A stretch of 64,000 nt of DNA from Rutidosis leptorrhynchoides (taxonomy: Eukaryota; Streptophyta; Magnoliopsida; Asterales; Asteraceae). The stretch lies in NCBI RefSeq assembly GCF_046630445.1, contig NC_092341.1:9051501-9115500 (forward strand), given 5' to 3'. Made by a program: the position numbers and the translations under genes. Each line of letters begins with the position of its first letter. Within the stretch, counting starts at the first letter, position 1. A model generated the notes under the pieces. The model worked only from the letters and a program-made list of their open reading frames with translations. It searched no databases and was not told where the DNA came from. Positions 41,611 through 54,538 of the stretch are shown here, one piece after another.

Positions 41611-41789
41611 AAAAGCTATGAACATGATTATTCATACTAATCTTACTACTCGAATAAAAGAGGCACAACAGGAGGTTTTGAAGGAAGGAATTTTTGTAAG
41701 GGAAATACCCAAAGGATTAGAAAAATAGCTTAATATTCGGAAAGACGGAACCAGGTATTTAGCTGAAAGAATTTGGGTACCAAAGAATG

Positions 41790-42500
41790 GGGATTTGAGG
41801 AAAGTGGTACTAGATGAAGCACATAAAAATAGATATTCAATACATCCCGGAGCGGGGAAAATGTACCAAGACCTCAAGAGAAACTTTTGGTGGCTAGGAA
41901 TGAAGGTCGATATAGCCACATATGTAGGAGCATGTTTGACTTGTTCTAAAGTCAAAGCTGAGCATCAGAAACTATCGGGTCTACGCCAACAACCTGAAAT
42001 CCCAGAATGGAAATGGGAAAACATTACCATGGATTTCATTGCTAAGTTACCAAGAACCGCAGGTGGTTATGATATGATTTGGGTAATAGTCGATCGTCTT
42101 ACTAAGTCAGCACACTTTCTGCCAATAAAAGAAGAGGATGGTATAGAGAAATTAGCACAATTATACCTGAAAGAAGTTGTTTCTAAACATGGTATACCAA
42201 TCTCTATTATCTCTGATCGTGATAGCAGATTTACTTCCAGATTCTGGCAGGCATTACACGAAGCGTTGGGAACTAGTCTAGATTTAAGTACTGCCTATCA
42301 TCCACAAACTGATGGGCAGAGTAAAATGACGATTCAGACACTCGAAGACATGCTACGAGCATGTGTTATTGATTTTGGAAGCAGTTGGGATTGACATCTA
42401 CCGTTAGCTGAGTTTTCCTACAACAACAGCTACCATTCTAGTATTGAGGCGGCACCATTCGAGGCACTTTATGGGAGGAAGTGCAGGTCTCCGATTTGTT
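41790..42500 (+). mobile_element. Integrase domain remains of G
   Basis: An N-terminal HHCC zinc-binding part ([23 protein letters not shown]) is followed by a DDE core with [23 protein letters not shown] and [11 protein letters not shown]. Confidence 0.85.
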
Positions 42501-42719
42501 GGAGTGATGTGGGGGAAAAACAGATTACAGGTCCAGAAATTATCCAGGAAACTACCGACAAGGTCATTCAGATTCAGCAACGATTGAAAACAGCCCGGAG
42601 TCGGCAAAAGAGTTACGCGGATGTTAGAAGGAAACCTTTAGAGTTTGAGGAGGGTGATATGGTTATGCTTAAGGTATCACCTTAGAAAGGGGTTATTCGT
42701 TTTGAAAAGTGAGGGAAAT

Positions 42720-43080
42720 TGAGCCCAAGATACATTGGGCCATTCAAGATTGAAAAACGTATTGGGCCAGTGGCCTATCGACTTGAGCTACCTCCACAAT
42801 TAGAAAAGATTCATAACACCTTTCATGTTTCAAACCTGAAGAAATGCCTAGCTACCGAAGATCTTATTATTCTTTTAGACGAGATTAAAATTGACGAGAA
42901 ACTAAATTTTGTCGAAGAACCCGTCGAAATTATGGATCGTGAGGTCAAACGACTCAAACAAAGTAAGATACCAATCGTTAAGGTTCGGTGGAATGCTCGT
43001 AGAGGACCTGAATTCACTTGGGAACGAGAAGACCAAATGAATCAGAAGTATCCACATCTGTTTACCGATTTCGCACGTTA
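42720..43080 (+). mobile_element. Integrase C-terminal and chromodomain-like region of G
   Basis: [19 protein letters not shown] and [10 protein letters not shown] mark the GPF/Y module. The distal [32 protein letters not shown] region resembles a chromodomain, as in chromoviruses. Confidence 0.75.
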
Positions 43081-43132
43081 ACTAGGTACTATTCCAAATT
43101 TCGGGATGAAATTTAATTTAACGGGTGTATAA

Positions 43133-46100
43133 TGTAACGACCCGGATTTTTCCGCTAATATATATAAGATTAATATTTACATAATTAAACATTTCCAACA
43201 TGTTAAGCAATCAAACTCATTAAGACTTGATTATTTGGAATGAATTTTATACAAACGTTTGGACACCCAGTCTGTCTGACGATTCACGAACGTCATATAC
43301 AGTAATAATTAATTAAAGGATTATATATTTGGATATATATATTTATGATTTGATTAAATGATATTTAAGTATCTCATTAAGTATAATAACAATGAGTTAT
43401 ATATATAAGATGAGACTACTAACTTAAAGACTTCGAAACAATATACATATATGTAACGATTATCGTTGTAATAGTATTTCACACATATATATATGATATT
43501 AGATATGATAATACACCATGTTAACATGTTAACATAACAATTTAATATCTCATTTAAGTGTAATAACAATGGGTCAATTATATTTAACAAGATCGTTAAC
43601 CTAAAGGTTTCAAAACAACACTTACATGTAACGACTAACGATGACTTAACGACTCAGTTAAATATATATACATGTAATGTATTATGATGTATTTATACAC
43701 TTTTGAAAGACTTCAAGACACATATCAAAGTACTTCTAGTTAACAAAAATGCTTACAATTACATTCTCATTCATTTTCATCAAAAATTCTACTCGTACAT
43801 GTATGGTATTGTACTCGTATAATACGCAGCTTCTAGATGTATTTACTATTCATCTATACTAATAAAAATCTGCTCCTTAGCAGCCTTAAATTATTAAGGA
43901 TCATGTGGGAACCATCATTTATCAACTTGCATGAATTATTTAGCAAGAAAACAAACTTAAGTATCTTTTTTTCTTTATAAAATGTAAAAAACGTATTCAT
44001 GAATGTACACCATTTCTTCACTCCATTTTCTCATACTTACACTCCAATTTCTCTCTCAAAATACTCCTAACATCATACTTGATCATCTCCAAGTATTTTC
44101 ACCATCTTTTAGCTTCAATTACAAGCTTTAATCATCATAAAAACAACCATCTTTCAAGAACACTTCAAGAATCATATCAAGTCTTCATGACTACTTCCAA
44201 GCTTTCTAATCCATTCCAACTCATCATCTAAGATCAAGAAATCTTTGTTATTTACAGTAGGTTATCTTTCTTATTCAAGGTAATATTCATATTCAAACTT
44301 TGATTCAATTTCTATAACTATAACAATCTTATTTCAAGTGAAAATCTTACTTGAACTTGTTTTCGTGTCATGATTCTACTTCAAGAACTTTCAAGCCATC
44401 CAAGGATCCTTTGAAGCTAGATCTATTTTTCTCATTTCCAGTAGGTTTATCTAGAAAACTTGAGGTAGTAATGATCTTCATAACATCATTCGATTCATCC
44501 ATATAAAACTATCTTATTCGAAGAGCTAAACTTGTAATCACTAGAACATAGTTTAGTTAATTCTAAACTTGTTCGCAAACAAAGTTAATCCTTCTAACTT
44601 AACTTCTAAAATCAATTAAACACATGTTCTATATCTATATGATATGCTAACTTAATGATTTAAAACCTGTAAACACGAAGAACACCGTAAAACCGGATAT
44701 ACGCCGTCGTAGTACAACCGGGGGCTGTTTTGGTTTGGATAATTAAAAACTATGAAAAACTTTGATTTAAAAGCTATACTTCTGGGAAAATGATTTTTCT
44801 TATGAATATGAAACTATATCCAAAAATCATGGTTAAACTCAAAGTGAAAGTATGTTTTTCAAAATAGTCATCAAGATGTCGTTCTTTCGACGGAAATGAC
44901 TACCTCTTTCAAAAATGACTTGTAACTTATATTTTTGACTATAAACTTATACTTTTTCTGTTTAGTTTCATAAAGTTAAGTTCAATATGAAACCGTAGCC
45001 ACTTAAATCACTCAAAACGGATTTGAAACGAAGAAATGACGGGTAAAACAAAATTGGTAAAAACTACTCATTTTAGCTACGTGAAAATTCGTAAGAAATC
45101 TATTCCAACCATAACTTAATCAACTTATATTGTATATTATGTAATCTTGAGATACTATAGACACGTATAAAATGTTTTGACCTATCATGTCGACCCATCT
45201 ATATATATATTTCGGAACAACCATAGACACTCTATATGCAAATGTTGGAGTTAGCTATACAGGGTTGAGGTTGATTCCAAAATATATATATATATAGTTT
45301 GAGTTGTGATCAATACTGAAATATGTATACACTGGGTCGTGGATTGATTCAAGATATATATTAAGTTATTCATGTACGACAAATTATGGACTACTAACAT
45401 TGGACTGCTAACTGGACAACTAAAATCATCAACACGTAATAAAGAAAATATTGTGAATATATTTCGATCATATTTTAATATATGTATATATTGTTATAGG
45501 TTCATAAATCAACCCGTGGCCAAGTCTAATTCTTGACGAATTAGTAATCTGTGAAAGTGAGTTATAGTCCCATTTTTACTATCTAAATTATTTTGGGATG
45601 AGAATACATGCAAATTTATAAATGTTTTACAAAATAAGCACAAGTTCATGAAACTACATTCTACGACTGTTTTGTTATACCGGATATCTGTACTTATTAT
45701 TATTATGCTTGGTAATCTAAGAATTAGTGAAAAACACTAATTGACGCGAATCCTAAAGGTAGATCTACGGGCACCAACCACCTCCATTTTCGAATAGTGG
45801 AAATGCTTTAGTACTTCGAAGGGTTCTTGTCATACATTTGAATAGTGGAATGTATGATGCCAGATATCTTAAGCACTCTATGTTAAGGTCGGTTACCAGG
45901 CGACTCATCGTATGAATGATTTTTGCAGTTGTAATGATCCTGCGCATTTGATTAAATAAAATCTTGTGGCTTATTAAATGTTATGATTATTATATAGAAA
46001 TTAAACCTATGACTCACCAACATTTTTGTTGACGTTTTAAGCATGTTTATTCTCAGGTGAATATTAAAAATGCTTCCGCTGTCGTATGCCAACCCAAGGT

Positions 46101-46393
46101 CAAGATTTGGAGTCGGCATAATTGTTTATATTGTTTAAACTTGCATTCGGAGTATTTGTTGTAATATATTTGATCATATTGTAATGGGTTGTGTAAAAAC
46201 TTATTTATTTGAGGAGATTGTCTTTGATAGACAATCTAAATTATGTCATTAAGACCTTTATTCAATAATAAAGGTTATGGTTGTTTTTAAAAACGAATGC
46301 AAGATTTGAAAAACGTCTCATATAGAGGTCAAAACCTCGCAAAGAAACCAATTAATATGAAACGTTTATAATTAATATGAACGGGGCATTTCA
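43133..46393 (+). mobile_element. 3' LTR of element G
   Basis: It begins TGTAACGACCCGG after a purine-rich tract, ends GAACGGGGCATTTCA, and is 3.26 kb long. It keeps the empty ATTAT site of solo LTR S. Element H leader sequence resumes immediately after it. Confidence 0.9.
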
Positions 46394-46458
46394 CTAATGC
46401 ATCCTAACAATTACCGGTTAAACACACTAATGCAAATTCTGGTTTCCTATGACCTCAA

Positions 46459-46470
46459 GCTTTGATGCCA
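46459..46470 (-). other. Primer-binding site of element H
   Basis: On the minus strand this reads TGGCATCAAAGC, two bases after the H 5' LTR end. It differs at two bases from the initiator-methionine match, in line with an old element. Confidence 0.7.
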
Positions 46471-47234
46471 ACTGTGATGACCCGTCCAAATCCACTTGGA
46501 CGATTACATCATTCATTGATTTCATAGTGAGGTTTTGACCTCTATATGATACGTTTTGTAACTATTGCATTCTTTTGAAAAGGCACACCATAAATGAATA
46601 TATAAATCCAAGGTTTTCGACGTCTGATGATTTCTACGTATAGACAATCACCGTATATAATAGTTTTTAACAATACATCCGTTGACAATACAGTCAAATA
46701 AGATACATGGTGATGATTTTGTGAATGCAAAGTTTTCTCTAATAAAGCATGTATGACTTCATGCACATAGCTTGTATAACGTATAAGCAAACAGCGGAAG
46801 ACTTCTAGGAACCTGAGAATAAACATGCTTAAAAGTGTCAACACAAAGGTTGGTGAGTTCATAGTTTTAATGTTGCGCATAATCTGTATATAAAGGTGGA
46901 TCACAAGATTTCAGTTATTTCATCCAGAAACGTTTATCAAAATATTCTACGAAATTGAGCACCCTGGTAACTAAACTTTAACGTTATAATAAGTACTCCT
47001 GTTTTAATATACATGCAACCAACATGTACAATACACGCAATCCAACGTGTACTAAACTCAAATAGCATACGTCTTTTTTATAGTTCATGCTAGGGTTTCT
47101 ATACCTGGAACAGACGGGGATGTCAAGCCCTATGGATCCATATACAACTACTCGCGCCCACCAGTTCTTATAACCGGCAGTTACTAGTTACCAAAGCTAA
47201 GGGATTTTCTGTTCAAACTCAGTGTAGAATTAAG

Positions 47235-47973
47235 TAGGGGTGTTCACGGTCCAGTTTGGTCCGGTTTCGACTAAATCTCGAACCAAACCGGCATCCACGG
47301 TTTCAACATATATGAAACCAGACCAGACCAAGAAAGTTGTTTTGCTGCCCGGTTTGGTCCAGTTTGGTCCTGTCCGGTTTGGCCGGTTTAACGGTTTTGA
47401 GTTCTTTTTTTATGGATTGGGGACAAAACAAAAATATGAAATTAACGACAACATGATTTCAAAAATTGGTTTCTCTATCCCTTAGATTTGAAAAATAAAT
47501 AATCTGAACATATGCTAGTGGAAGCTAAAATGGTGATTTGGCTTCAAATTGTTGTTTTGGCATCAAATTACTAGCCCTGAGCAAACTTATATTGACTTGA
47601 AATTACGTACAGTAAGAGTTCGTAGATGGTGTAAATTCATGTGGATTAATTATATGTGATTATAAATAGATCATGTTAGATTTTACATGTCACAGTGTGG
47701 TTTTTTAATTTTAGTTCCTCAATAAAATCAACCAATTTTTCTATTCAAAGAAGATGTGGTGATTAATATATATATATATATATGTATATGTCAACGGTCC
47801 GGTCCAGTTTTGACGGTTAGAATTTTTCTCAAACCGTAGTCAGACCAAGAAACCCGGTTTGACAAAAACTTAAACTGTCGAACCATAATCTAACACCTCA
47901 ACCCGGCCAAACCAATCCAAATACCCCGGTTCGGCCGGTTTAGCCGGTTTAAACGGTTTGATGAACACCCCTA
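47235..47973. mobile_element. hAT-type MITE (739 bp) in the H 5' LTR
   Basis: Perfect 12-base terminal inverted repeats, TAGGGGTGTTCA and TGAACACCCCTA, are flanked by GAATTAAG at 47227-47234 and 47974-47981. Subterminal regions are full of CCGGTTT/AAACCGG motifs in both orientations, as expected for transposase-binding sites. There is no transposase. The sister LTR has the unoccupied site. Confidence 0.9.
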
Positions 47974-48152
47974 GAATTAAGTATGTACTTGTGTCCATTG
48001 CGTTTAAAATAAAGTGCATGTATTCTCAGCCCAAAAATATATACTGCAAAAGCAATTAAAAAGGGATCTATAAACTCACTATACTGTATTTCGTAGCAAT
48101 TATTCATATGACGGCACTGAACAAGTGCAGAGTTGGCCTCGGATTCACGAAC

Positions 48153-48270
<118 letters not shown>

Positions 48271-49307
48271 CATATAACAAGCTAGGTCAGGTCATAGTGT
48301 ATCACAATCCTAATGCTCGAGACCGACATGCAAAAGTTAACAAAAGTCATCTCAAAAGTCAACCTGACCCAATATGATCTTTAAATCTATACATGTTTAT
48401 TATATTAACATAGTATAAGTCTTGATAATTGAACGAATTTATAGTTTATCAAACTCAAAATATTATTTATTTCAGGAGCTATATTATATTTGAATTATCA
48501 TGGCAATCGAAAATATTTTATTATTTCACATAGTTTTCCAATACTTGTAAAATCAGATTATAGTGTTTATAAAATTTTAAAACATGATAAGACAGTCAAT
48601 TTTGACAATTATTCAACAAAACGAGACGTGCCCTATATAGAAATTCATTTACTCGATTAATATCTAAAAATTCAATTTATCAATCTCATAGACAAGTTGT
48701 TTAAATATTAATTTACAGTTTCAAACACAATTTCAATTAACGTCAAACATAATTCAGTTGACCATATCTTTTAATCCGTTCATCAAAATCACGCGATTTC
48801 TAAATGAAAAGTTATTAATTTTTCGATAGCTTTCCAACGACATGCATATCATATACTTTATATCAGTAGCATATGTATCAAATTTGTGATTCATCATAAA
48901 CTATCTAACGACAAAATTAAAGCATACAAGCATGCATAAACATATATACTCGAGCACTAGACATGGATACACTATTAATATATAAAAGATAAGATAAGAA
49001 TGCTCACGTATCAATATTGTGATTCAATATTGCAGGAAAGTACGTAGACGCAACGAAAATAATAAATGCTAGGTTGGCCTCACGAACAATGCCCATGAGC
49101 ATTACCCATAACCTCCATAGCCATAACCCATAATTTCCTTAGCTTTGACTCATTTGAAAACCCGTTTTGAAAACACTTGAACATAACCCAGTTGTAGTAT
49201 TTTATGTATATTACTAATAATAATAATATTAATTAATAATCTTCATAATAATAATATTAATATGGAGAATATGAATATGTATATGTGTGTGTTCGATTGC
49301 AAACCAT

Positions 49308-49311
<4 letters not shown>

Positions 49312-49375
<64 letters not shown>
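49312..49375. repeat. (AT)n microsatellite in the H 5' LTR
   Basis: The equivalent place in the sister LTR (about 20300-20322) has only a short run, so this tract has expanded or the other has shrunk. Confidence 0.95.
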
Positions 49376-49381
<6 letters not shown>

Positions 49382-50125
49382 ATAATATAATAATTATAAT
49401 AAAGTAATAATATAATAATATTAAAATAATATAATAATATGAAAATAAAAACGTGTGAATTAGAATTCAATAATATCTGCCGACAGTTTTCACGGACCGG
49501 TATTTCGTACTCTTGTTGCTAATAATTGGCGGGTAAAAGTATGAGTAAAAATTTCACTTTTTATATTTGAATACATATATATCTGTTTTGGTCTTAAGCT
49601 TTATAAAATTAGTTGTAAAAAGGTTCGTTTATAAAGTTTATAAGCGTAATATGTGTTTTCCTAGTTTTTGACTGGACAAAGATATATAATATAATATTAA
49701 TTTAAATATAATAATATAATAAATATAATAATATAATATTATTGAAATAAAATATAATAATATAATAATAAATTTAGAATAATTTTTAAAAAGTCGTATT
49801 TCTCAAATACTTTAGGGGTATATTATGTAATTTATAATTAATAATTCTTTCATGTGAATAGTAAATTAATTAATTTCTTTCATTTACTATTCATATGAAT
49901 AGTGAATGAATTAATTTAATTTCGATTCAACTATTTAAGTTACATTGTTGTACGTTGTGCTTTACATCTTGTACATCTTTAATTTAATTGCGTTTTTCTT
50001 ATAAATTATAAAAAAATACATCATAAAAATAAAACAATTATATACGTAAAATTTTCAATTTGAAATTGCATCATTTAATAGTAAATTTTTATCATTTCGT
50101 ATATAAATATTATTCGCATGTTTTC

Positions 50126-50226
<101 letters not shown>

Positions 50227-50408
50227 ATTATATAATTATTACAAGTTACAATGTTCGTGAATCGTCGGACAAACAGGGTGGTCAACCGTTATATAAAAAC
50301 TCATTTTCAAAAGTTTTAAAACTTGTCATAATTCATTACTTATCATGTCGGAAACATATAAAGATTAAGTTTAAATTTGGTCAGAAATTTCCAGGTAGTC
50401 ACAGAATA

Positions 50409-51074
50409 GGAAGATGGATTGGTTAGCATGGAACTCTGATCCCTGGTCCTGAGCATTACATGTATGTCGACTGCAGTTGCGATCTCTGCAACTAGTTTGC
50501 CTGTATTTTGTTTATATTTTTTTTCGTATAGTTCTGTAACTTGATATATTTATGCCTGTAACGGGTTAGACCCCATTTTTGGCCCATTTTCGTGTTTAAT
50601 ATATTATGGCTTTTCGAAAATAAAGTAGTTACTCGTAATTGATATTTCATCAATATTTTAAATTAGGGTTAAAGCTATAAATATGTTATAACTTTCACTT
50701 TTGTTCAATGTAAACTATATACCCCAACAAAAATACACTCTAGACTATATACTTTCTGTGTACTAATATGAACGGACAAAAATTATTAACCGGATAAAAA
50801 ACTCTACGATGATGTGGCATCTTTGTGAAGAATAACGTTGGTAATACATCAAAACTAACATTTTTTATATAGCGTACATCTTAACAAACTGAAAGTATAT
50901 GACTTATTTGTAATCATATAAAAGGCAAAAAGATGTTAAACAATTAAGTTTACCGGTTCAGCAGATAACTGGTTACCAATAGTCTACATTAGAATACCTT
51001 TTTGAAAGTATATAAATAGTGTTTTTTTTATAACCTAAACGTTCTTTAAAAAAATATTTCAAAAATGTATACCG
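50409..51074. other. Intergenic DNA between element H and the CHMP1 upstream MITE
   Basis: No open frame, domain or repeat structure recognised. Confidence 0.4.
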
Positions 51075-51082
51075 TGTGAATC

Positions 51083-51728
51083 TAGGAATGGCACCCACGG
51101 GTCGTGGGCGCGGATCCTCTGCATCCATAACCCGCACCCGCGAATTTTTTTACGATCCATTAATCCGCGGATCTTGGTTAACGATTTATTTTTAGATCCA
51201 TCACCCGTATTCACGAATATTCGCGGGTCACGGGTTTACCCGCGGATCTTATTCATGAAGTATATGTAAATTAAAATATTTAAAAATAAATATCATTACG
51301 TAATAAAAGTGACATAAAAGACATCATCCAATAATATATTCATGTTTATGATATAATAAAATGAATAAACATATAATATTAGTTATACTTTTCTTTACTA
51401 ATATATGCGAAGTTAGAATGTTTAAAATTAACAATTTAAATTTAGTTGTTAAAACTAATCATAAAGTACATTGACGAATTACTAAAGTTATTTTCACTCA
51501 TTTAAAACGGGTATATCGCGGATTATTCAAACGGGTGTTACGAATTTTCAGATCGGATTTTACCCTCAACGGATCTATTACATCCATCACCCACCCGCGA
51601 CCCGTATGCGGGTACAAAATTACATCCATCGCCCACCCGCAGGTAAAGATTTTGGATTTTATCCACCCATCACAGGCGCGGGTATCCGCAGATCTCGAAT
51701 TTTTTTTTTTAGATGCTTGACATCCCTG
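51083..51728. mobile_element. hAT-type MITE (646 bp) just upstream of the CHMP1 core promoter
   Basis: Imperfect ends TAGGAATGGCA and, inverted, CAGGGATGTCA, with an 8-bp target duplication TGTGAATC/TATGAATC (51075-51082 and 51729-51736, one mismatch). Both subterminal regions carry GC-rich CCCGCGG/CCGCGGGT-type motifs while the middle is AT-rich, a typical hAT MITE layout. It ends 47 bases before a TATA box. Confidence 0.8.
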
Positions 51729-51775
51729 TATGAATCCGGACCCACATTGAACGGTCTTTTATCAGTCACAGATAT

Positions 51776-51783
51776 TATAAAAA
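51776..51783 (+). promoter_or_regulatory. TATA box of CHMP1
   Basis: TATAAAAA, about 185 bases upstream of the ATG. A start site near 51810 would give a 5' UTR of roughly 150 bases. Confidence 0.5.
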
Positions 51784-51830
51784 CACGCCATTCCGTATCC
51801 AACTACTATCAGAAACCCCCAAATTCTATC

Positions 51831-51839
51831 AAACCCTAA
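51831..51839 (+). promoter_or_regulatory. Telo box in the CHMP1 leader
   Basis: AAACCCTAA, about 50 bases downstream of the TATA box, the usual position of telo boxes in plant housekeeping genes. Confidence 0.4.
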
Positions 51840-51961
51840 CTTGATTTAGGGCTTTACTTCACCACCAATCACAATTTAACCGTCAAATCGAACAATCACG
51901 CTCTCAATTTTTGAACTCCGTCTTCAATTTTATCAATTCATCAACTGATTAATCGATTATC

Positions 51962-52573
51962 ATGGGTCAAGCCGAGAAATTAATGAACCAGATCATGGAG
52001 CTCAAATTCACCGCTAAAAGTCTTCAACGACAAGCCAGAAAGTGCGAAAAAGACGAGAAATCAGAGAAACTTAAAGTAAAAAAAGCGATCGAAAAAGGAA
52101 ACATGGACGGCGCACGGATCTACGCTGAAAACGCGATCCGTAAACGTAGCGAACAAATGAATTACCTCCGATTATCATCGCGACTCGATGCTGTCGTTGC
52201 GCGCCTCGATACGCAAGCTAAGATGACTACGATCAGTAAGTCAATGGGAACAATTGTGAAGTCTCTTGAGTCAACGCTAGCTACAGGTAACTTGCAGAAG
52301 ATGTCTGAAACAATGGATAAATTTGAACAACAGTTTGTTAATATGGAAGTGCAAGCTGAGTTTATGGAGAGTTCGATGGCTGGAAGTACTTCGCTTTCGA
52401 CTCCTGAAGGTGAGGTTAATAGTTTGATGCAACAAGTTGCTGATGATTACGGTTTGGAGGTTTCGGTTGGGTTGCCGCAGCCTGCGGGCCATGCGGTGGC
52501 GAACAAGAACAATGAGAAGGTTGAGGAGGATGATCTGACTAGGCGTCTTGCTGAGCTTAAAGCGCGTGGGTAA
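51962..52573 (+). CDS. CHMP1: ESCRT-III subunit CHMP1 (VPS46/DID2 type)
   Basis: A 203-residue intronless frame, the length usual for plant CHMP1. CHMP1 acts late in ESCRT-III at endosomes, helping to recruit and regulate the AAA ATPase VPS4/SKD1 during sorting of membrane proteins into multivesicular bodies. The N-terminal half is a basic helical hairpin ([20 protein letters not shown], about residues 1-100). The C-terminal half is acidic. The final [14 protein letters not shown] (about 190-203) is a MIM1 motif that binds VPS4 MIT domains. The start codon gives the canonical MGQAEKLM N-terminus. No disruption is seen. The gene is flanked by a hAT MITE upstream and a decayed lectin unit downstream. 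Confidence 0.96.
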   Translation: MGQAEKLMNQIMELKFTAKSLQRQARKCEKDEKSEKLKVKKAIEKGNMDGARIYAENAIRKRSEQMNYLRLSSRLDAVVARLDTQAKMTTISKSMGTIVKSLESTLATGNLQKMSETMDKFEQQFVNMEVQAEFMESSMAGSTSLSTPEGEVNSLMQQVADDYGLEVSVGLPQPAGHAVANKNNEKVEEDDLTRRLAELKARG

Positions 52574-53154
52574 TTGAAAGCGTTTTTCATGGATTTTAGC
52601 ACTTTGGTTATATCTATGGCTATTATATAACTTTTAATTTGGATTGAATGTGTAAATTTGACGGGTGTATGTTTATTTTGTGTTATGCCTTTATGCTATG
52701 CTTGAAACTACGTCTTTTGCGCCTATAAGTAGGAAATTATGCATCTTGTTTGTATGTCATTCCTTTTTTCTTCTTTTAAATTGTACTAGTTTTGGTAGGT
52801 TATGAAATGCAAATTGAGATTTTGGTATATTTGCATAGTTGCAAAGTCAATCAAGAACAAACATATGGATGCAATTTTTGACCGAAAATTAGAAAAACAC
52901 AATGTGAGATTCTTAGACTTCTTGAACATTAGAAGAGGTTGACCACGAAATATACCATACTGAAAGATTATAAGTTTATAACTTATGTAGAACACCCAAT
53001 AGGCTAAAGAAAACATCACACTGACCTGGTGAATTGCACACACACATATTCAATTTAGTCATGTGTCACAACTATAATCTTTAGAGGCCTTAGTTCACTG
53101 TTGTTTGCCATCTCTGATAGCAAGACGGTTAAATCGTGCGAACATCCTTCGGAT
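52574..53154. other. CHMP1 3' UTR and intergenic DNA
   Basis: T-rich downstream sequence suits a 3' UTR for the first 200-250 bases. Nothing else is recognised before the lectin pseudogene. Confidence 0.4.
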
Positions 53155-53618
53155 CTACCATAAAAACCTACAATGTGGCCTTAGTTTACCAAGAAGTTGA
53201 AGGGGGTGTTCCTTCTTCAACCCCAGATGGCCAAATGTTCTTTTCTTGCTCCTAAAAGTGAGTGATTGAATCACAGGGCCTGCTCCATAGACCATGGGTC
53301 AATGGTACCCACTAACACTTACCAAAATCTCATCCGTAAAATTGCAGCTTAGCCTGAAATTTATCCCATTATATCAGTCCATATCCAACTTTTTAAAAAA
53401 TTTGGTGAAACTTACCTGAGCAGATTTTGTCTCGCTCATGCCTCCATGTTTTTAACCGGAATTGGTTTACATTGTTATCACATGTTTATATAAATAGCGT
53501 CAATGCAACTACTGTATATGGAAGTGACATACAAAGTGACATACAATTAGTCTAATGAAATATTCAAATATCATGTACCTGTAAATAGTAATTGTATACT
53601 TCACAGAAGTTGGGTTGA

Positions 53619-53772
53619 GATCCTTGCAAGAGGTCTCAGGTTCAATTCTTGGGGTGGCCAGGGAAGGGTTGGAAACAGCCAGGGAGTATTCCTGATGGGC
53701 TGCGTACACTAGAGTATGGGGTCGGATTACTCGCCTTTTCCGGGTAACCCGAACAGGGAAAACCTTACAACA
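53619..53772 (+). mobile_element. 5'-truncated SINE (154 bp)
   Basis: The body starts GATCCTTGCAAGAGGTCTCA, contains box-B-like GGTTCAATTC, and ends ACCTTACAAC. It is flanked by a perfect 16-bp duplication, ACAGAAGTTGGGTTGA (53603-53618 and 53773-53788). The missing box A suggests 5' truncation at insertion. Confidence 0.8.
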
Positions 53773-53869
53773 ACAGAAGTTGGGTTGATAGGGAACAAAT
53801 AAATTATTACTACCGTGCTGATCAAAACATTCTCGATATAATGGGAAGCAAACTAAATATTGCCTTGCT

Positions 53870-54125
53870 GTATGAGGTGATTGGCTTGAGTGCTTTGAGG
53901 TGAGATCCAACTTGGGGGTACTGCCAACCCAGATTCGATTCTCACTCAAAGGAGGGAGTTTCCAACCTTTGATGGTAGTGTCAACGTCAATGCGATTTGG
54001 GAAGGTCTTTGACGGGTTTTTCCAACCTTCGATGGTACTACCTACATCGTCGCGAATTAGGTTTCCTCCTATCGCTTGTGTGGGTGACAAATGAGAGCAT
54101 TCGATGTTGATATCGTCGTTCAAAA
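53870..54125 (+). mobile_element. SINE (256 bp) with tRNA-like head
   Basis: Near the left end lie GATTGGCTTGAGTGC (box-A-like) and CAGATTCGATTCTCAC (box-B-like). The right end is GATATCGTCGTTCAAA. It is flanked by ATATTGCCTTGCT and ATACTGCCTTGCT (53857-53869 and 54126-54138, one mismatch). The short open frame at 53900 is part of it. Confidence 0.75.
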
Positions 54126-54538
54126 ATACTGCCTTGCTAAGCAAATTGCTGCCAACATAAAGGGAGCGAACAAAGTACAACTGTGCTTTACATCTCATTC
54201 CAAATTTGTTATACTCTCGCATGCATATACACGCATCGATTCCGATTCCCTTCTATTCAACACAGTTGTTTGTTACATAAAACATTTACATTCCATAACA
54301 CAGAATCCCCAAATTTTGCATTCCAAAAGGGTGGATAACAGTTGTCACTACTTTAAAAGTCACATACCTTGACAAAAAAAGGGAATCGGAAAGTCACTAC
54401 AATTCTACAAACAATACACGGATGGAATTTTTACCACATTTCTAGATTCTTTTATGTTTCTAAAAATTATTACAATATAGGCTAGACATCAAACAAACTC
54501 AAGAAAATGAACACACACACACATATGCAGGAGAATAC

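Larger units (their letters stand above)
53155..54200 (-). pseudogene. Decayed jacalin-related lectin unit
   Basis: On the minus strand, remnants of lectin exon 3 (about 53155-53353) and exon 2 (about 53414-53525) are recognisable by nucleotide similarity to the three intact units, followed upstream by a remnant of the conserved 5' flank (about 54139-54200, compare 55620-55690). The exon 3 remnant lacks the region that encodes the C-terminal part, and the frame is not maintained: substitutions and small indels affect GPF-like and YGG-like parts, and no complete first exon was found. Two SINEs (53619-53772 and 53870-54125) are inserted where intron 1 and exon 1 should be. It is the oldest or most relaxed member of the tandem array. 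Confidence 0.75.

Noticed and set aside
53509-54222. 237-codon minus-strand frame
   Set aside because: It spans a lectin exon remnant and two unrelated SINE insertions, so it cannot be an ancestral gene.
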